NCBI GenBank assembly: GCA_032622095.1
Contig: CP136062.1
Span: 131,023,282 to 131,087,281, forward strand
Length of the DNA stretch: 64,000 nucleotides
Reading direction: 5' to 3'
Source: Siphonodentalium dalli
Lineage: Eukaryota > Mollusca > Scaphopoda > Gadilida > Siphonodentaliidae
Below are positions 25,433 to 35,842 of the stretch, one piece after another. The notes below the pieces were generated by a model. The model searched no databases. It was not told where the DNA came from and was given only the letters and a program-made list of their open reading frames with translations. Within the stretch, counting starts at the first letter, position 1. Every line of letters starts with the position of its first letter. Both the position numbers and the translations under genes were made by a program.

Positions 25433-25974
25433 CTGTTCTCCGGCGGAGCTATAGTCATCACTCCTCGTCCGTCCATCGTCTGTCCGTCCATCCGTCTGAC
25501 AACAATTATTTGAACATCTTCTCCTCTGGAACCATAAGACCAAATGGGTTCATATTTGGTGTGGATGTTCCCTAGGTGATTCTCATTCAGATTTGTTCAA
25601 ATGCGGTCACTGGGTCAAATAGTTGCGAAGCCAGGGCCATAACTCTTTCCCACCATAGTAATTCTTTTAAACATCTTCAGAACAATAAGACCGAATGGTT
25701 TTCATATTTGGTGTGGATGTTCCCTAGGTGACTCACATTCAGATTTGTTCAAATGAGTTTACTTGAAATAGTTGCGAAGCCAGGGCCATAACTCTTTCCC
25801 TCCATAGTATTCTTAAAGTGACTTCTTCTCAAATACCATCAGGCTATATGGGTTCATATTTGGTATGAAGGATCCTTGGGTGACTGGGGTTCAGATTTGT
25901 TCAAATCAGGTCACTGGGTCAAATGTGGGCGGGGCCAGGGACATAACTCCAAATTTTTTGTTTTAGATTTAACT
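25433..25974 (+). repeat. AGCTCACC repeat lacking its first bases
   Basis: Begins CTCCGGCGGAGCTATAGTC, then CGTCCGTCC and three internal units. It runs directly into the CTTGT-ended repeat at 25,975, the same order as at 10,880-11,967. Confidence 0.8.
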
Positions 25975-26096
25975 CTTTAGATATCTACTTCTTTTAAAGT
26001 GATTATGAAAAGTTCTGACTGTTGTGGTCTCCAGAGTCCCAGTCTAATCAGTCTTTGCAGTCTGGTGAGCGACCCCACAGTCATTGACTGTCTTGT
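25975..26096 (+). mobile_element. Repeat ending in hairpin plus CTTGT (copy 3)
   Basis: Short copy starting AGATATCTACTTCTTT and sharing the last 120 bp and exact right end of the copies ending at 11,967 and 21,638. Confidence 0.65.
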
Positions 26097-26589
26097 ATTG
26101 TTAGATATTTCGTACCTTGTGGAATATAAACTTCAATGAAATTTAAATTTAAGTTATAAAGATGGCAGAAACATGCAATAAAAATAAATTATTATTGTTG
26201 TCATTACAAAATCCAAAATAGCGGACAAAATGGTGTCCAGAAGTGGTCAAATTGAAAAAATTTAAATAGATTTAAAACACAATTTCGAAGAAAAATAAAT
26301 TATTATTGTAATGCCCAGAAGGGAATTGAACTCACCAGTGTACTGAATACTGAATACCAATAATATGGCAGATATGAACCATTAATGCCCATTTTAGCAG
26401 AAACGAGGGCGTCAATATCGAAAATAGGGACAAAATGGCGACCGGCAGCAGTAAAATTGGGCAAGTTTGGCTAAAGTTCACCAGACTGTCTCCATGGCAT
26501 CGAAAATAAAAAAAATCTATATTTTCATTGATTTAAATTGTAACCAAATCATCTCATATCGAATATAATGTATAGCCAATAGTCCTATA
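26097..26589. other. No recognised gene
   Basis: Two loose units with AAAATAAATTATTATTGT (about 26,180 and 26,290). AATTGAACTCACCAG near 26,322 resembles a B-box complement but no tRNA fold follows. Confidence 0.4.
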
Positions 26590-27265
26590 TGCCATGAGAT
26601 GAGTGTCAAAAGCCACCAATCTTGTATCCAAACATATGCAATGAGTGTCCAAAACCACTTAACGAGTGTCCCAAGTCATCTAAGGATCTTAAGACCACAC
26701 GTCGGGGGTCTCAAACCACCATCTTAATTAATATAGTATACCAAACCAACCCAGTCCATAGAACGGGCATCCCCAAGTTGCCAACCAGTGTCCCGAACCA
26801 CCAATACGCATCCCAATCGACAAAACTAGTGTCGCAAACCATCCAAATGGTGTCCAAACACGCCCTAATGAGTAATCCAAACCATCCAACGATTGACAAC
26901 ATATCTCATCCAGAGAATGTCCCAAATCATGCACGTGGTGTCCCAAACCTCACAACAAGCATCTCAAACCACCAATTGAGAACACCACACCATCCCATGT
27001 GTGTCCAATAAAAATCAATCAATGAGTGTTCATACCCATCCAATGGCCGTCCCATGCAACATGACGATTGCCTCAAACCACCAGGACCAAGAGTGTCTAA
27101 AAACATCCGCCTGGTGTCTGATACCACCCCATGCAGAATGTCCCAAACCATCGAATGATTGTCCCAACTATTATACAAAACCATCCATCGAATATCTCAA
27201 ACAACACAGCGAGTGTCTCTTGGTTTGTAAACCCATTGGATGGTTTGGACCACTCATTTGATGGC
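26590..27265 (+). repeat. 21-bp minisatellite, forward block
   Basis: Diverged units built on CCAACGAGTGTCCCAAACC, spaced 21 bp or multiples. Because 21 is divisible by three, long frames stay open on both strands and read as seven-residue repeats (for example SVPNHQ). The orientation turns over near 27,220. Confidence 0.8.
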
Positions 27266-27457
27266 TGTAGCTTCTTGACAATCCTGTGCCATATAGGGCG
27301 CATCGCATATATAAGAAAATGCATTGGCCTAACAATACTTACATTGGCCATGTGCGCCACGGAATTGTCATAACATACGCAAGACTCCCTATGGGAGAAT
27401 GCATGGCACATGATCGATAAGGCTGTATCAGCACATCACCCACCACGAAAGGGTTAA
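27266..27457. mobile_element. Degenerate TTAA/CCCTTT-type MITE at the flip point
   Basis: The right end GAAAGGG-TTAA (27,447-27,457) and TCGCATATATAAGAAAATGC match the hairpin element of 2156 and 56,832. The left end is unclear. It lies between the two oppositely oriented minisatellite blocks. Confidence 0.55.
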
Positions 27458-28790
27458 ATACTCGATGGAGGGTTTTGTACACTTGTTTGGGTGTATTGAG
27501 ATGCAAGTTAGTAGATGGTTTGTGACACCATTTGGATGGATTGGGAACTCGCTGGGTGGTTTGTGATACTAGTTTTATGGTTTGGGTCACTCGCTGGGTG
27601 GTTTGTGACACCCATTGCATGGTTTGAGGCACCAGTTGTGTGGTTTTTGGACACTCGACGTGGATATGGGACACACGTGTGATTGAATGGGACAGCAATT
27701 TGTCGATTTGTTCACTGATTGGGCAATTGAATGGATTGAGACGACTTTTGGTGACTTGAGACACCTGTTATTATATGACATAGTACTCTCCCCGGATGAC
27801 GTGGGACTCTAGTTGTGAGGTATTAGGTGCACATATTTTCCATTCGAACACTCGCTGGATGGTTTGGGACACTCATTGTGTGGTTTGTGTCTATCATTGG
27901 ATGGATTGACCCACTCGTATGATTTGGAGCACTCGTTCGATGGTTAGGGACGCTCATTTTGGTAGTTTGGAACACCAGTTGCATTGTTTGGGGCACTACC
28001 ATGCACTGTGGTTTGGAACAATCGTTACAGGGTTGCGACACTGATCGGGTGAATTGATACACTCATTGGATGGCTTGTGATGCTCATTGTGTGGGTTAGG
28101 ACACCAGATGCATGCTTTGTGGGATATCTGTGTGGGTCGGGAATCAGGTGCATATGGTATGGGTCACTACTTAATTGTTTGTGCCACCCATTGGAAAGTT
28201 TGAGACACCAATTGGGTAGTTTTGGACACTAGATGTGCATATGGGACACACGAATGGTGGAATGAGACACCCATTTCTCGACTGGTTCACTGATTGGGCC
28301 GTTGAATGGATTGAGACGAAAGTTTGTGGTTTGAGGCACCTGTTGTATGACACAGGATTCTACTCGGGTGGCCTGGGACACTAGTTTTGGTGCATATTGG
28401 ACACTCTTTTCCTTTCAAACACTCGCTAGATTGTTTGGGACACTCATTTGGTGGTTTGGGGCACTCATTGGATGGATTAACCCACTCGTATGATTCGGAT
28501 CACTCGTTGGATGGTTAAGGGCACTCATTTTGGTAGTTTGGGACAAAACCTGTGTAGTTTGGAACGTACTTGGTGGTTTGGGAAACTCGTTGGGTGGATT
28601 ATTTATCATGCTTCACTCGGGACAATATTTGAATTTGGAGCACCAGAAGTATGGATTGGGATACTCATAGATTGGTTTTGGATACTAGGTGGTGACTCAG
28701 TATATTGTTTGGTACACTCGTTAGGTGGTTTGGGACAATCATTTTATGTATTCTGAAACTAGTTGGTGGCTTTGGAAACTTGTATGATGG
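27458..28790 (-). repeat. 21-bp minisatellite, reverse block with higher-order repeat
   Basis: Complement of the forward block: units of GACACTCRTTGGATGGTTT type. A longer pattern repeats at about 570 bp: GGGACACACG then ATTGAATGGGAC, TTCACTGATTGGGC and AACACTCGCT occur at 27,680-27,850 and again at 28,245-28,425. That spacing is close to 27 units of 21 bp. Confidence 0.8.
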
Positions 28791-29519
28791 CATACTTATT
28801 GGCTTTATATTTATTCGATATTTGAAGATTTAGTTTAAAAAGTTAAAAAGTTAGAAATTAAAAAAGCACTTCAATTGTTGACTTCCGATTGCCATTTTGG
28901 TCGTCATTTTTGAAAACTCGGGTCATGACTTATTATTATCGGATTAGGATTGAACATCATGTATGGTGGCGCAACTGGCACCTATGGTGAAAGTTACCCT
29001 AAAATGCTCTTTTTGTTACTTCCGGTTGCCATTTTGTCATTTTCAAATTATGCATGAAATGACAGGCATATGCCATGGAATCAAGAAGAATGGGTTTTTG
29101 TTGTAAATGTATGTAGTGTGTGGGTATAGTATACTCCCGGAAATGGCCGCCATATTACCCGGTACATACACTCACCTTTTAACGTCGAAAGCAGACATCC
29201 TTACAATAAAAAAAAAATGAATGAAGTTTAATCCGGGGAGGGTGCACGTTTGACCGATCTGGTTACCGGACTAAAATTTCAATTTTCATTTTCTTATATG
29301 TTTTTCTGCATTTTTTTTACCCCAAAATAACGATTTTTCCTCCCTGAAACGCGCGGAAATTTAGGCTGTTTGGTCATATTTAGCAGATAGGGAACGTTTG
29401 TGCCTTTGTGGTCAATAGATTTGTATATCTACAGAATTGACACTAAAAACAGCTCATTATAAATTTATTCCGGGTTCACCTTAAAATTGTGCTTTGTATT
29501 CGACAGAATATGCAAATAA
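28791..29519. other. No recognised gene
   Basis: Spacer with a few TTCCGGTTGCCATTTTG/TTCCGATTGCCATTTTGG echoes (about 28,885 and 29,021). Frames are short. Confidence 0.4.
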
Positions 29520-30005
29520 AAGTCCATTTTCGGATTTTTTGCGGTACATTCAAAAACCCCTTCTGAAATGAAAACCCCAGGGAATTTCGTTTCAGAAATT
29601 GTGTATCGTCGATCAGTGATGATTAGAGCACTATTAATAAAAAAAATCAGCTTTGTACTCGAAAGTGCAAATAGAAGTCATTTTTAGGGGGGTTTGGGGT
29701 ACTATCAGAAACCCATTTCTGAAACGAAAACGCCAAAACGCCAGGAAATTTCGTTTCAGAAATTGTGTATTATTGGTCAGTGATTGCTGGAGCACTATTA
29801 ATACAAAAATCAGCTTTGTACTCAAAAGTGCAAATATAATTCATTTTTGGGGTTTTTGTGGGGTCTCTGGCCCCTAAACGCCAGGAATGCGGAACTTAAG
29901 AAATCGGATTTCTTTAAACGTTCCTGGGGTGTAACAAATCTGGGTCATTAAACCTTTCGTACGCGATTGTGCAAATAGAATCCAGCAGGCTCTCGGACTA
30001 ATAGA
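29520..30005 (-). repeat. TTTCTGAAACG/CTATTTGCAC repeat, reversed
   Basis: Three units (TTTCGTTTCAGAAATTGTGT, AAAATCAGCTTTGTACTC, GTGCAAATAGAAGTC). Its outer end CCTTTCGTACGCGATTG matches, reversed, the left end of 17,920. Confidence 0.75.
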
Positions 30006-30605
30006 TGCGAGCTATCTGTTTTTTTAAAAACTGCACAGACATAACTCCTTCGCTATATATAATAGGCAGAATTCGCGACTACGCATAATTATCGATAGTG
30101 GTCAAAACTTGTACAAACATAACCCTGCCACATAAACTCGTTCTCATCGACCCAGTCACATTTTGCTCCTCTACTGTGTCTAATCTAGTCATATGAATTA
30201 CAAAGTTATACCAGTTTGTTTGAAATTAGAGTACGATATCGAATAGAGTGACACGGACATAATAGTACAATCGCGGCAATGAAATGGCTGTCAAAATGGC
30301 CACAACGCCATGCCACGACGAAAGCAACATTCGGTTTAACCACATATAGGAGTGAAAATATGTATTGGTAACATACAAATCTGTTATTAAATATCATTAA
30401 AGGTACACATATCATTAAAACGGATCCGTCTGGAGGATTTATTGGTCACTGTAACGCAAGCCAACCTCAGTGATTTACGTCTTTGAAAGTTCGGGTTTTC
30501 TGCTTACAGCGGACCAGTAATGTTTCGCCACACAGTCCGTAGTAGTTTCATTCGTCATGATGATTAATTGTTGAATGTAACGCAGAAACTGTAGTGTATA
30601 CCCTT
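30006..30605. other. No recognised feature
   Basis: Unique-looking AT-rich DNA upstream of the candidate small gene. No repeats seen. Confidence 0.4.
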
Positions 30606-30609
30606 GATG

Positions 30610-30618
30610 TATAAATAG
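30610..30618 (+). promoter_or_regulatory. Possible TATA box
   Basis: TATAAATAG in otherwise mixed sequence, 359 bases before the ATG at 30,977. It would place a start site near 30,640. Weak by itself. Confidence 0.2.
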
Positions 30619-30976
30619 TAGTTAGATTTCCGGAATGTTCAACACTCTCCATGATAATATACCATACACGTGTGTTGCAATGCTTATTATATTCTAAAGA
30701 AACTCACATCTCTTCAACAAATTAGCACTCCATCTATCCGGATCAAAGAGACGTACAGTTTATGTGAGACTAATTTTTGCGCCGCTACCAAACCGGTTTT
30801 GCTTAGTTGACAATTTTGTTCAAATTACTTCAGTCGGCACTTTACAACTGGAGTATGATACCATGCAATGTGCGATATCAGATTTCAGTATCTTGTTGTT
30901 TGAAAATTATCTTACCAATGCTATGCCCACGTGCGTGTGATAAATAACAGGTGATCAGCGTTTAAAACTGTTATTA

Positions 30977-31330
30977 ATGGTTTTGTCTGCAGCAGATATG
31001 CATTTATCGCGCTTTTACACAATGTACCCAACGACCACAGCGCCGTATCACACAATAACACACACCCACTACGTTCATTTCTTAAATAAATGCAGTCTCG
31101 ATAGCAGTACCCGAATCTATGTCGTTTACTGTAACGATGACATGTCGTACATTTTGGGTTTGGTGAAAATTAAGGTAGATATGATGATATTCGTTAGAGA
31201 TATATGTTTCGCGAAAGATACCAACGACGCCCTGGTCATAAACGAGGTACATGGATTCTACCGATACATGCAGAAAGAACTCTGGTGTCTTCATGACGAA
31301 TTATTCGGTGAGACAAATGAGGTAGTCTGA
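30977..31330 (+). CDS. Unidentified 117-codon frame, possible small gene or terminal exon
   Basis: The product is not recognised. The frame has richer GC and more even residue use than surrounding DNA, with charged and hydrophobic residues mixed (YILGLVKIKVDMMIFVRD, then VINEVHGFYRYMQKELW, ending GETNEVV). Two starts are possible: the ATG at 30,977, or an exon entering after the acceptor-like GTTTTGTCTGCAG that ends near 30,991. AATAAA lies 21 bases after the stop and a TATA-like box lies upstream. It is not within any repeat I can see. No signal peptide and no obvious membrane span. The VKIKV...FV run faintly recalls a GNAT beta strand pair, but I would not assign it. Chance cannot be excluded at this length. 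Confidence 0.4.
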   Translation: MVLSAADMHLSRFYTMYPTTTAPYHTITHTHYVHFLNKCSLDSSTRIYVVYCNDDMSYILGLVKIKVDMMIFVRDICFAKDTNDALVINEVHGFYRYMQKELWCLHDELFGETNEVV

Positions 31331-31350
31331 TAGAGGGGTGGGGCGGTTAC

Positions 31351-31356
31351 AATAAA
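31351..31356 (+). terminator. AATAAA after the 30,977 frame
   Basis: Canonical polyadenylation hexamer 21 bases beyond the TGA at 31,328-31,330. Confidence 0.35.
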
Positions 31357-31534
31357 TTTTATAAAAACAAATATAACTGAATTTCTTCATAAAAAGTACT
31401 GTATTTGATTAGGGGCAGAATATACCATGAATATGAAAAAATAGTAGATTGCTACCCAAGTAAGGGACTCTGGGATGTTAATACGACAGTTACGGTCGCT
31501 ATACGCGCGACCCCTACAAAAGTTAATTAAGTGG

Positions 31535-31700
31535 TTCCAGTTTGGTTAGTGTAAACATATTTTTATTTCCAAACCAAATAATTGACATAATACACAGATG
31601 ACATAAATATACAACATATAAGAGTTAATTTTGGAAATGAGGATCAGACAACAAGCCCGATGGCTTATATGAAGTCTTCTCCTCTTTGGCGACATGTCCC
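31535..31700 (-). mobile_element. 3' tail of a retroelement, minus orientation
   Basis: On the - strand, GGAAATAAAAATATGTTTAC then ACTAACC resembles the tail at 248-345 (GGCAATAAAATATGTTTAAA). No coding part remains. Confidence 0.4.
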
Positions 31701-31844
31701 TTCCTCAATAAGTGAGGAAGGGGTATCGAACTATCGATCAAACGGGAAGGGAATGAAATAATGGTTTAGGAGGAGTAGAGATATATAACTACATTTGAGT
31801 TAGGGATGGAAAAAGGAAGAATATAGTGTTAGGAATAGCATGAT

Positions 31845-31846
<2 letters not shown>

Positions 31847-31920
<74 letters not shown>
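31847..31920. repeat. (AG)37 microsatellite
   Basis: Uninterrupted AG dinucleotides, 74 bp, followed by CAAGAGGGTGAGAGAG. Confidence 0.97.
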
Positions 31921-31921
<1 letters not shown>

Positions 31922-32440
31922 AAGAGGGTGAGAGAGCAGAAGACATGGGGGACAGATGAATCGTGAAATGATGACAGTGGTGGGGAATAATTGAGTTGTT
32001 GCGTGGTTACAATTATGCTCGTCTATAGTAAGTTGCATGCGCCAGAAGCCATGGGAGGGGGTCAATCACGTTGGCTGTTAACTGGTTCCATTCGTCGAAC
32101 AGTAATTAATTGAACAGACACACACGGCTACGAGTGTTCATAATCAAAGTATGTCGTGGAATATCTATATTTCGTGAGAACAAGTACGTATTCAGCAGCA
32201 CTAACCCGAAACAGGACAATTCCCATTTCAAGGGTGTTCACTGTGAACCAGTTTGGTTCATTCAATGTTGATGAAGGTGAATGGACGTGAGATGGGATTT
32301 CTCGTGTTCATACATGTATATTACACATTTAAAATATATTATGAACCAGTTATAGTGATATAAATTCCGACGTGTGCGAATTTACAATGTCTTTAAGCAG
32401 AACATCTATGGAGGGTTATTAGGGTCACAATCCTAACTTC
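31921..32440. other. No recognised feature
   Basis: Mixed-composition spacer between the AG microsatellite and the AT-rich minisatellite. No exon or element seen. Confidence 0.4.
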
Positions 32441-32710
32441 ACATTTTTACTCTAACTCAATACTTTAATTCTTACTTAAAATTTTAATTCTAACTTAACA
32501 TTTTAATTCTTATATTTTAATTCTAACTTTACATTTTAATTCTAACTTAACATTTTAACTCTTATATTTTAATTCTATTTACATTCTATTTACATTCTAT
32601 TTACATTCTATTTACATTCTGTTTACATTCTATTTACATTCTATTTACATTCTAACTTAACATTTTAATTCTTATATTTTAATTCTAACTTAATAGTTTT
32701 ATTTTAATAT
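32441..32710. repeat. AT-rich compound minisatellite
   Basis: TTTTAATTCTAACTTAACA-type units flank a run of eight or so 11-bp ATTCTATTTAC units at about 32,570-32,650, one with ATTCTGTTTAC. Confidence 0.85.
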
Positions 32711-32924
32711 TTGAAATCTACTACAAAAAGGTCTAATGTTGGAATTAAAATATTATATTTAAAAAGTTGAAATTGAAATTAGCATAAAACTGATCTCAGA
32801 ATTGAAAGGCAAAAATTAAAACAGACATAAAATGGATTCTAGAAGTTGTAATTGTGACCGTAATAACACGCCTGCACTTCTGTAACAATTATAACGAAAG
32901 GGGTCGCTGCGATCGGACGGAGGA

Positions 32925-33195
32925 ACATGACAAAAAGCGAGATGGGATGGAATATGGAATAGAACGACAATCTGCGGAACAGAATTTCAAATTGCGTGTA
33001 ACGTAACGGCCGATATCTCGAGGAATACAGCACGTAGAGGGCTCCTTTTTGTGACTAACGAAAGGCCCACATTCGCACTATCCACACATATTAACCCCGC
33101 CACTGACCGGACAGCAGAAGTTGCATTATTTGGTCGACAACTGACCTAACATGAAATTGTCGAAATCAAGGCCGTGGGACAGCTGTTTATTTACG
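32925..33195 (+). repeat. GGCCGATATCTCGAGGAATAC repeat family, copy 1
   Basis: Shares GAGATGGGATGGAATATGG, GACAATCTGCGGAACAGAAT and GGCCGATATCTCGAGGAATA with 58,848-58,985 (same strand) and 59,145-59,365 (reversed). The right part (ACTGACCGGACA, AAATCAAGGCCGTGG) matches the reversed copy only. Confidence 0.75.
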
Positions 33196-33344
33196 ATTTT
33201 CATTTGATCCACATCAGTCTGTATAGTTTAGATATTGCCTCTGAGGTGGACCTCATTGCACAATTGACCACTGCTGCAGCTGTAGCAGGTAGGGTTGCAT
33301 GCATCTTGCGCAGCTTGTTTAATTTGACCACTTAATGCGCATAA

Positions 33345-33914
33345 GATTGTCCACTTATAAATGGACAATCGGTACCTAAAATGGTCATTAATAAATGGAC
33401 AATCCGACCACGCGTGGCACGCGAGCTTGCGATTGTCCACTAAATCACGACATATATCGATAATCATGCATGTTAGCTTCATATTAAATATGAAGGGTAA
33501 TAACTCTATAAAGAATGTACTTTTACTAAATGACGGAGATTTGTATAAGAAATTTGCAACACCACAACAGATCAACTTTTGTGAAATATAAGTCAAATTC
33601 TTCCCTTGGGTGGGTGGGTTTGATGGAGGTTTGGGGTACGCTCTTTAAAAACACTTCTTCGAATATTTCCGTTATTTCGTCAAAAACTCTTCTTCAAATA
33701 TCTCCGTTATTTCGTCAAAAACTCTTCTTCTCATACAAATCACCGTTATTTAGCAAATTAACATTATTTATAGAGTTATTGCCCTTCATGCAGGATTAAC
33801 AAAACATGTCTTCATTTAGTGGACAATCCCAAGCTCGCGTGCCACGCGTGGTTGGATTGTCCATTTATTAATGACCATTTTTGGTACCGATTGTCCTTTT
33901 ATAAGTGGACAATC
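33345..33914. mobile_element. 570-bp inverted-repeat element
   Basis: Arms 33,345-33,528 and about 33,766-33,914 pair: GATTGTCCACTTATAA at the outer ends, GCCACGCGTGG and GTGGCACGCG, and AGGGTAATAACTCTATA against TATAGAGTTATTGCCCT. Each arm holds a smaller inverted repeat of GATTGTCCA/TGGACAATC. The middle carries tandem TTTCGTCAAAAACTCTTCTT units. Non-coding. Confidence 0.8.
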
Positions 33915-34574
33915 CTTGAAGAATTGCCTGAATTTGACCAGGTATGTTTGAATTACCTTTGTCAATTTATCTTCAACTTTTGGAAGCATTTTCTCATGAC
34001 ATTGTTCCACGAAGACGTCAGAATTTATGGCTGAAGTATCAACTGTTTCGACTAGCCGGCTAGTGATGGTGATTTTTGGGTTGATTCTATGGTTGTTTTG
34101 TCATCTAACAATGGATGCACAATATATTGAATTGACTATAGTAATTACTGTCACCCCACATTAATTGTCACGCCGTGTTTGTTTTAGCAATTTGATGATG
34201 AATTATTCTCTCGAAATCGTATGAATATTGTGAATTCTAGAGAGCTATTTACAACGGAGAATATAGATTTTGATAGTGCACATCCAGTGCAATGGGGAAA
34301 ACGTTCACCGGCCATAATGATGGTTATTTGTTTGACGCTGTTTGTATGGATGCAACCGCTGTCTGCGGGTACGGGGTTTTCCCTGGTACTTAAGGTTTGG
34401 TCGCTATCATATTCAGTATCAGTGAGATAACTTCGACCGGAAAGGTCCCCAACGGAGCCTCTGTGTCTCGGGCGAGCGCTGTTCAAATGGTGATGTGTCA
34501 AATACTGATTTCCTGTTCATAGTGTTTAATTCAGAGCTATCTATATACTGGCGGGGTAATCGACTTGGGGGACT
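33915..34574. other. No recognised gene
   Basis: Spacer before the LINE remnant. The - strand is open across part of it (34,419-34,769) but without recognised motifs. Confidence 0.4.
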
Positions 34575-35690
34575 GTGGCCGATGCTTGCTTTACGTTTAC
34601 CATGGGCGATGATGAATTGGAAATCGTGAAAGAGTTTCGGTATTTGGGCATTGACTTCTTCTTTAATGGTAGATTTTGCCGAGCGATTAAAAACACTCTC
34701 ACAAAGGCAACCAAAGCTATACATGTACGGACTACTGTCGAAGCCAAAACTTACCAGTCGATATATCACTCAAGTTATTTTCTTATATGGCTGTGAAGTA
34801 TTGCATGGGATTTGAAAATACGAAAGACATAGAAGTTGTCCATCTGAAATTATGTAAATTACTAACAGGCATGAAATCTAGTACGTCAAACTACCTGGTT
34901 TATGGTGAATTGGGGCGATGGCCCTTTGAACTCCAAATTAATAAGCGAATGTTCTCTTTCTGGTCCAAATTGGTTGCAAGTGACAATAGAGACAGACACC
35001 CCTCGAAAATGTATTCTTTACTATTAGCAATGGACGCTCGCGGAGAAACCCCAACAATAATAGAAATATATTAATCAATTTTATCGGTGACTGGATTCAG
35101 TCGAACCTGGGATACACAGATCCCATTGACAAAATCGATTACATCTTGTCTATATATCAGGCGCTAATTAAACAGTTCCATTTGGGCTGGAAAAACGATG
35201 TTGAGAAATCGACGCATGGTGAGCTATACATCAAATTGAAACATTTACCTCCCCTATCAGCATATTATAATTTGCCCTTTAATATTTATGTTAGCATACA
35301 TAAACTCAGTCGGCGTAAATATCTCCGTAATAATTATAATATTACATCAGATGAATTTATATGATATACTGAGTCGAAATTTATGTCGACTGACATAAAC
35401 TAAGAACTGCTAACCACAGATTGGCCATTGAGGTGAGCAAATGGAAAAAGAATAAAAAGAAAACACAATACAAGCCGACAGTGGATTATGCCTTGCTTGT
35501 AAACATGAACGCGGGGACGAATATCATTTTAGAATGAACTGCACTAATCTGCATGAGCTAAGAACCCGATACATACCTGAAATTATATGGAAAACTGGCT
35601 TCCGTCCATGAAGCATTTTATTATTTTCTCAATGGCACTAACGAGAATAAAATGAAGAAACTGTCAATTTACATCACAAAAGGGGCTTAA
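34575..35690 (+). pseudogene. Decayed LINE reverse-transcriptase C-terminal region
   Basis: Remnant of a non-LTR retrotransposon. In order and in changing frames it reads EFRYLGIDF (the segment after the polymerase palm), YGCEVLHG, then VHLKLCKLLTGMKSSTSNY, VYGELGRWPFE, and a C-terminal zinc-knuckle pattern CLACKHERGDEYHFRMNC at about 35,489 (C-x2-C ... H-x4-C). At least four frame changes or stops separate these parts, so it is dead. It ends near 35,690, and a second LINE copy begins about 150 bases later on the same strand. The STSN and VYGELGR variants differ from that second copy, so it is a different lineage. The catalytic palm is missing. Confidence 0.8.
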
Positions 35691-35842
35691 GATCAACGAA
35701 ATTAAATAACATCGTTTTTTTTTACTATACCTATACTTGATATTGATTGACATGTCCTTGCAAGTTTACACTGTCACCTATATACTTGCGTTCAGGTCGT
35801 GACTTCCGTCAATTTATATTTATTTGGTTTGCGGTTTAATAT

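Noticed and set aside
26290-26400. tRNA-like B-box complement AATTGAACTCACCAG
   Set aside because: No A box at the right distance and no cloverleaf.
31829-32065. 78-codon frame with a long Ser-Leu repeat
   Set aside because: It is the translated (AG)37 microsatellite.
34419-34769. 116-codon frame on the - strand
   Set aside because: It is antisense to the LINE remnant for part of its length and has no motif.
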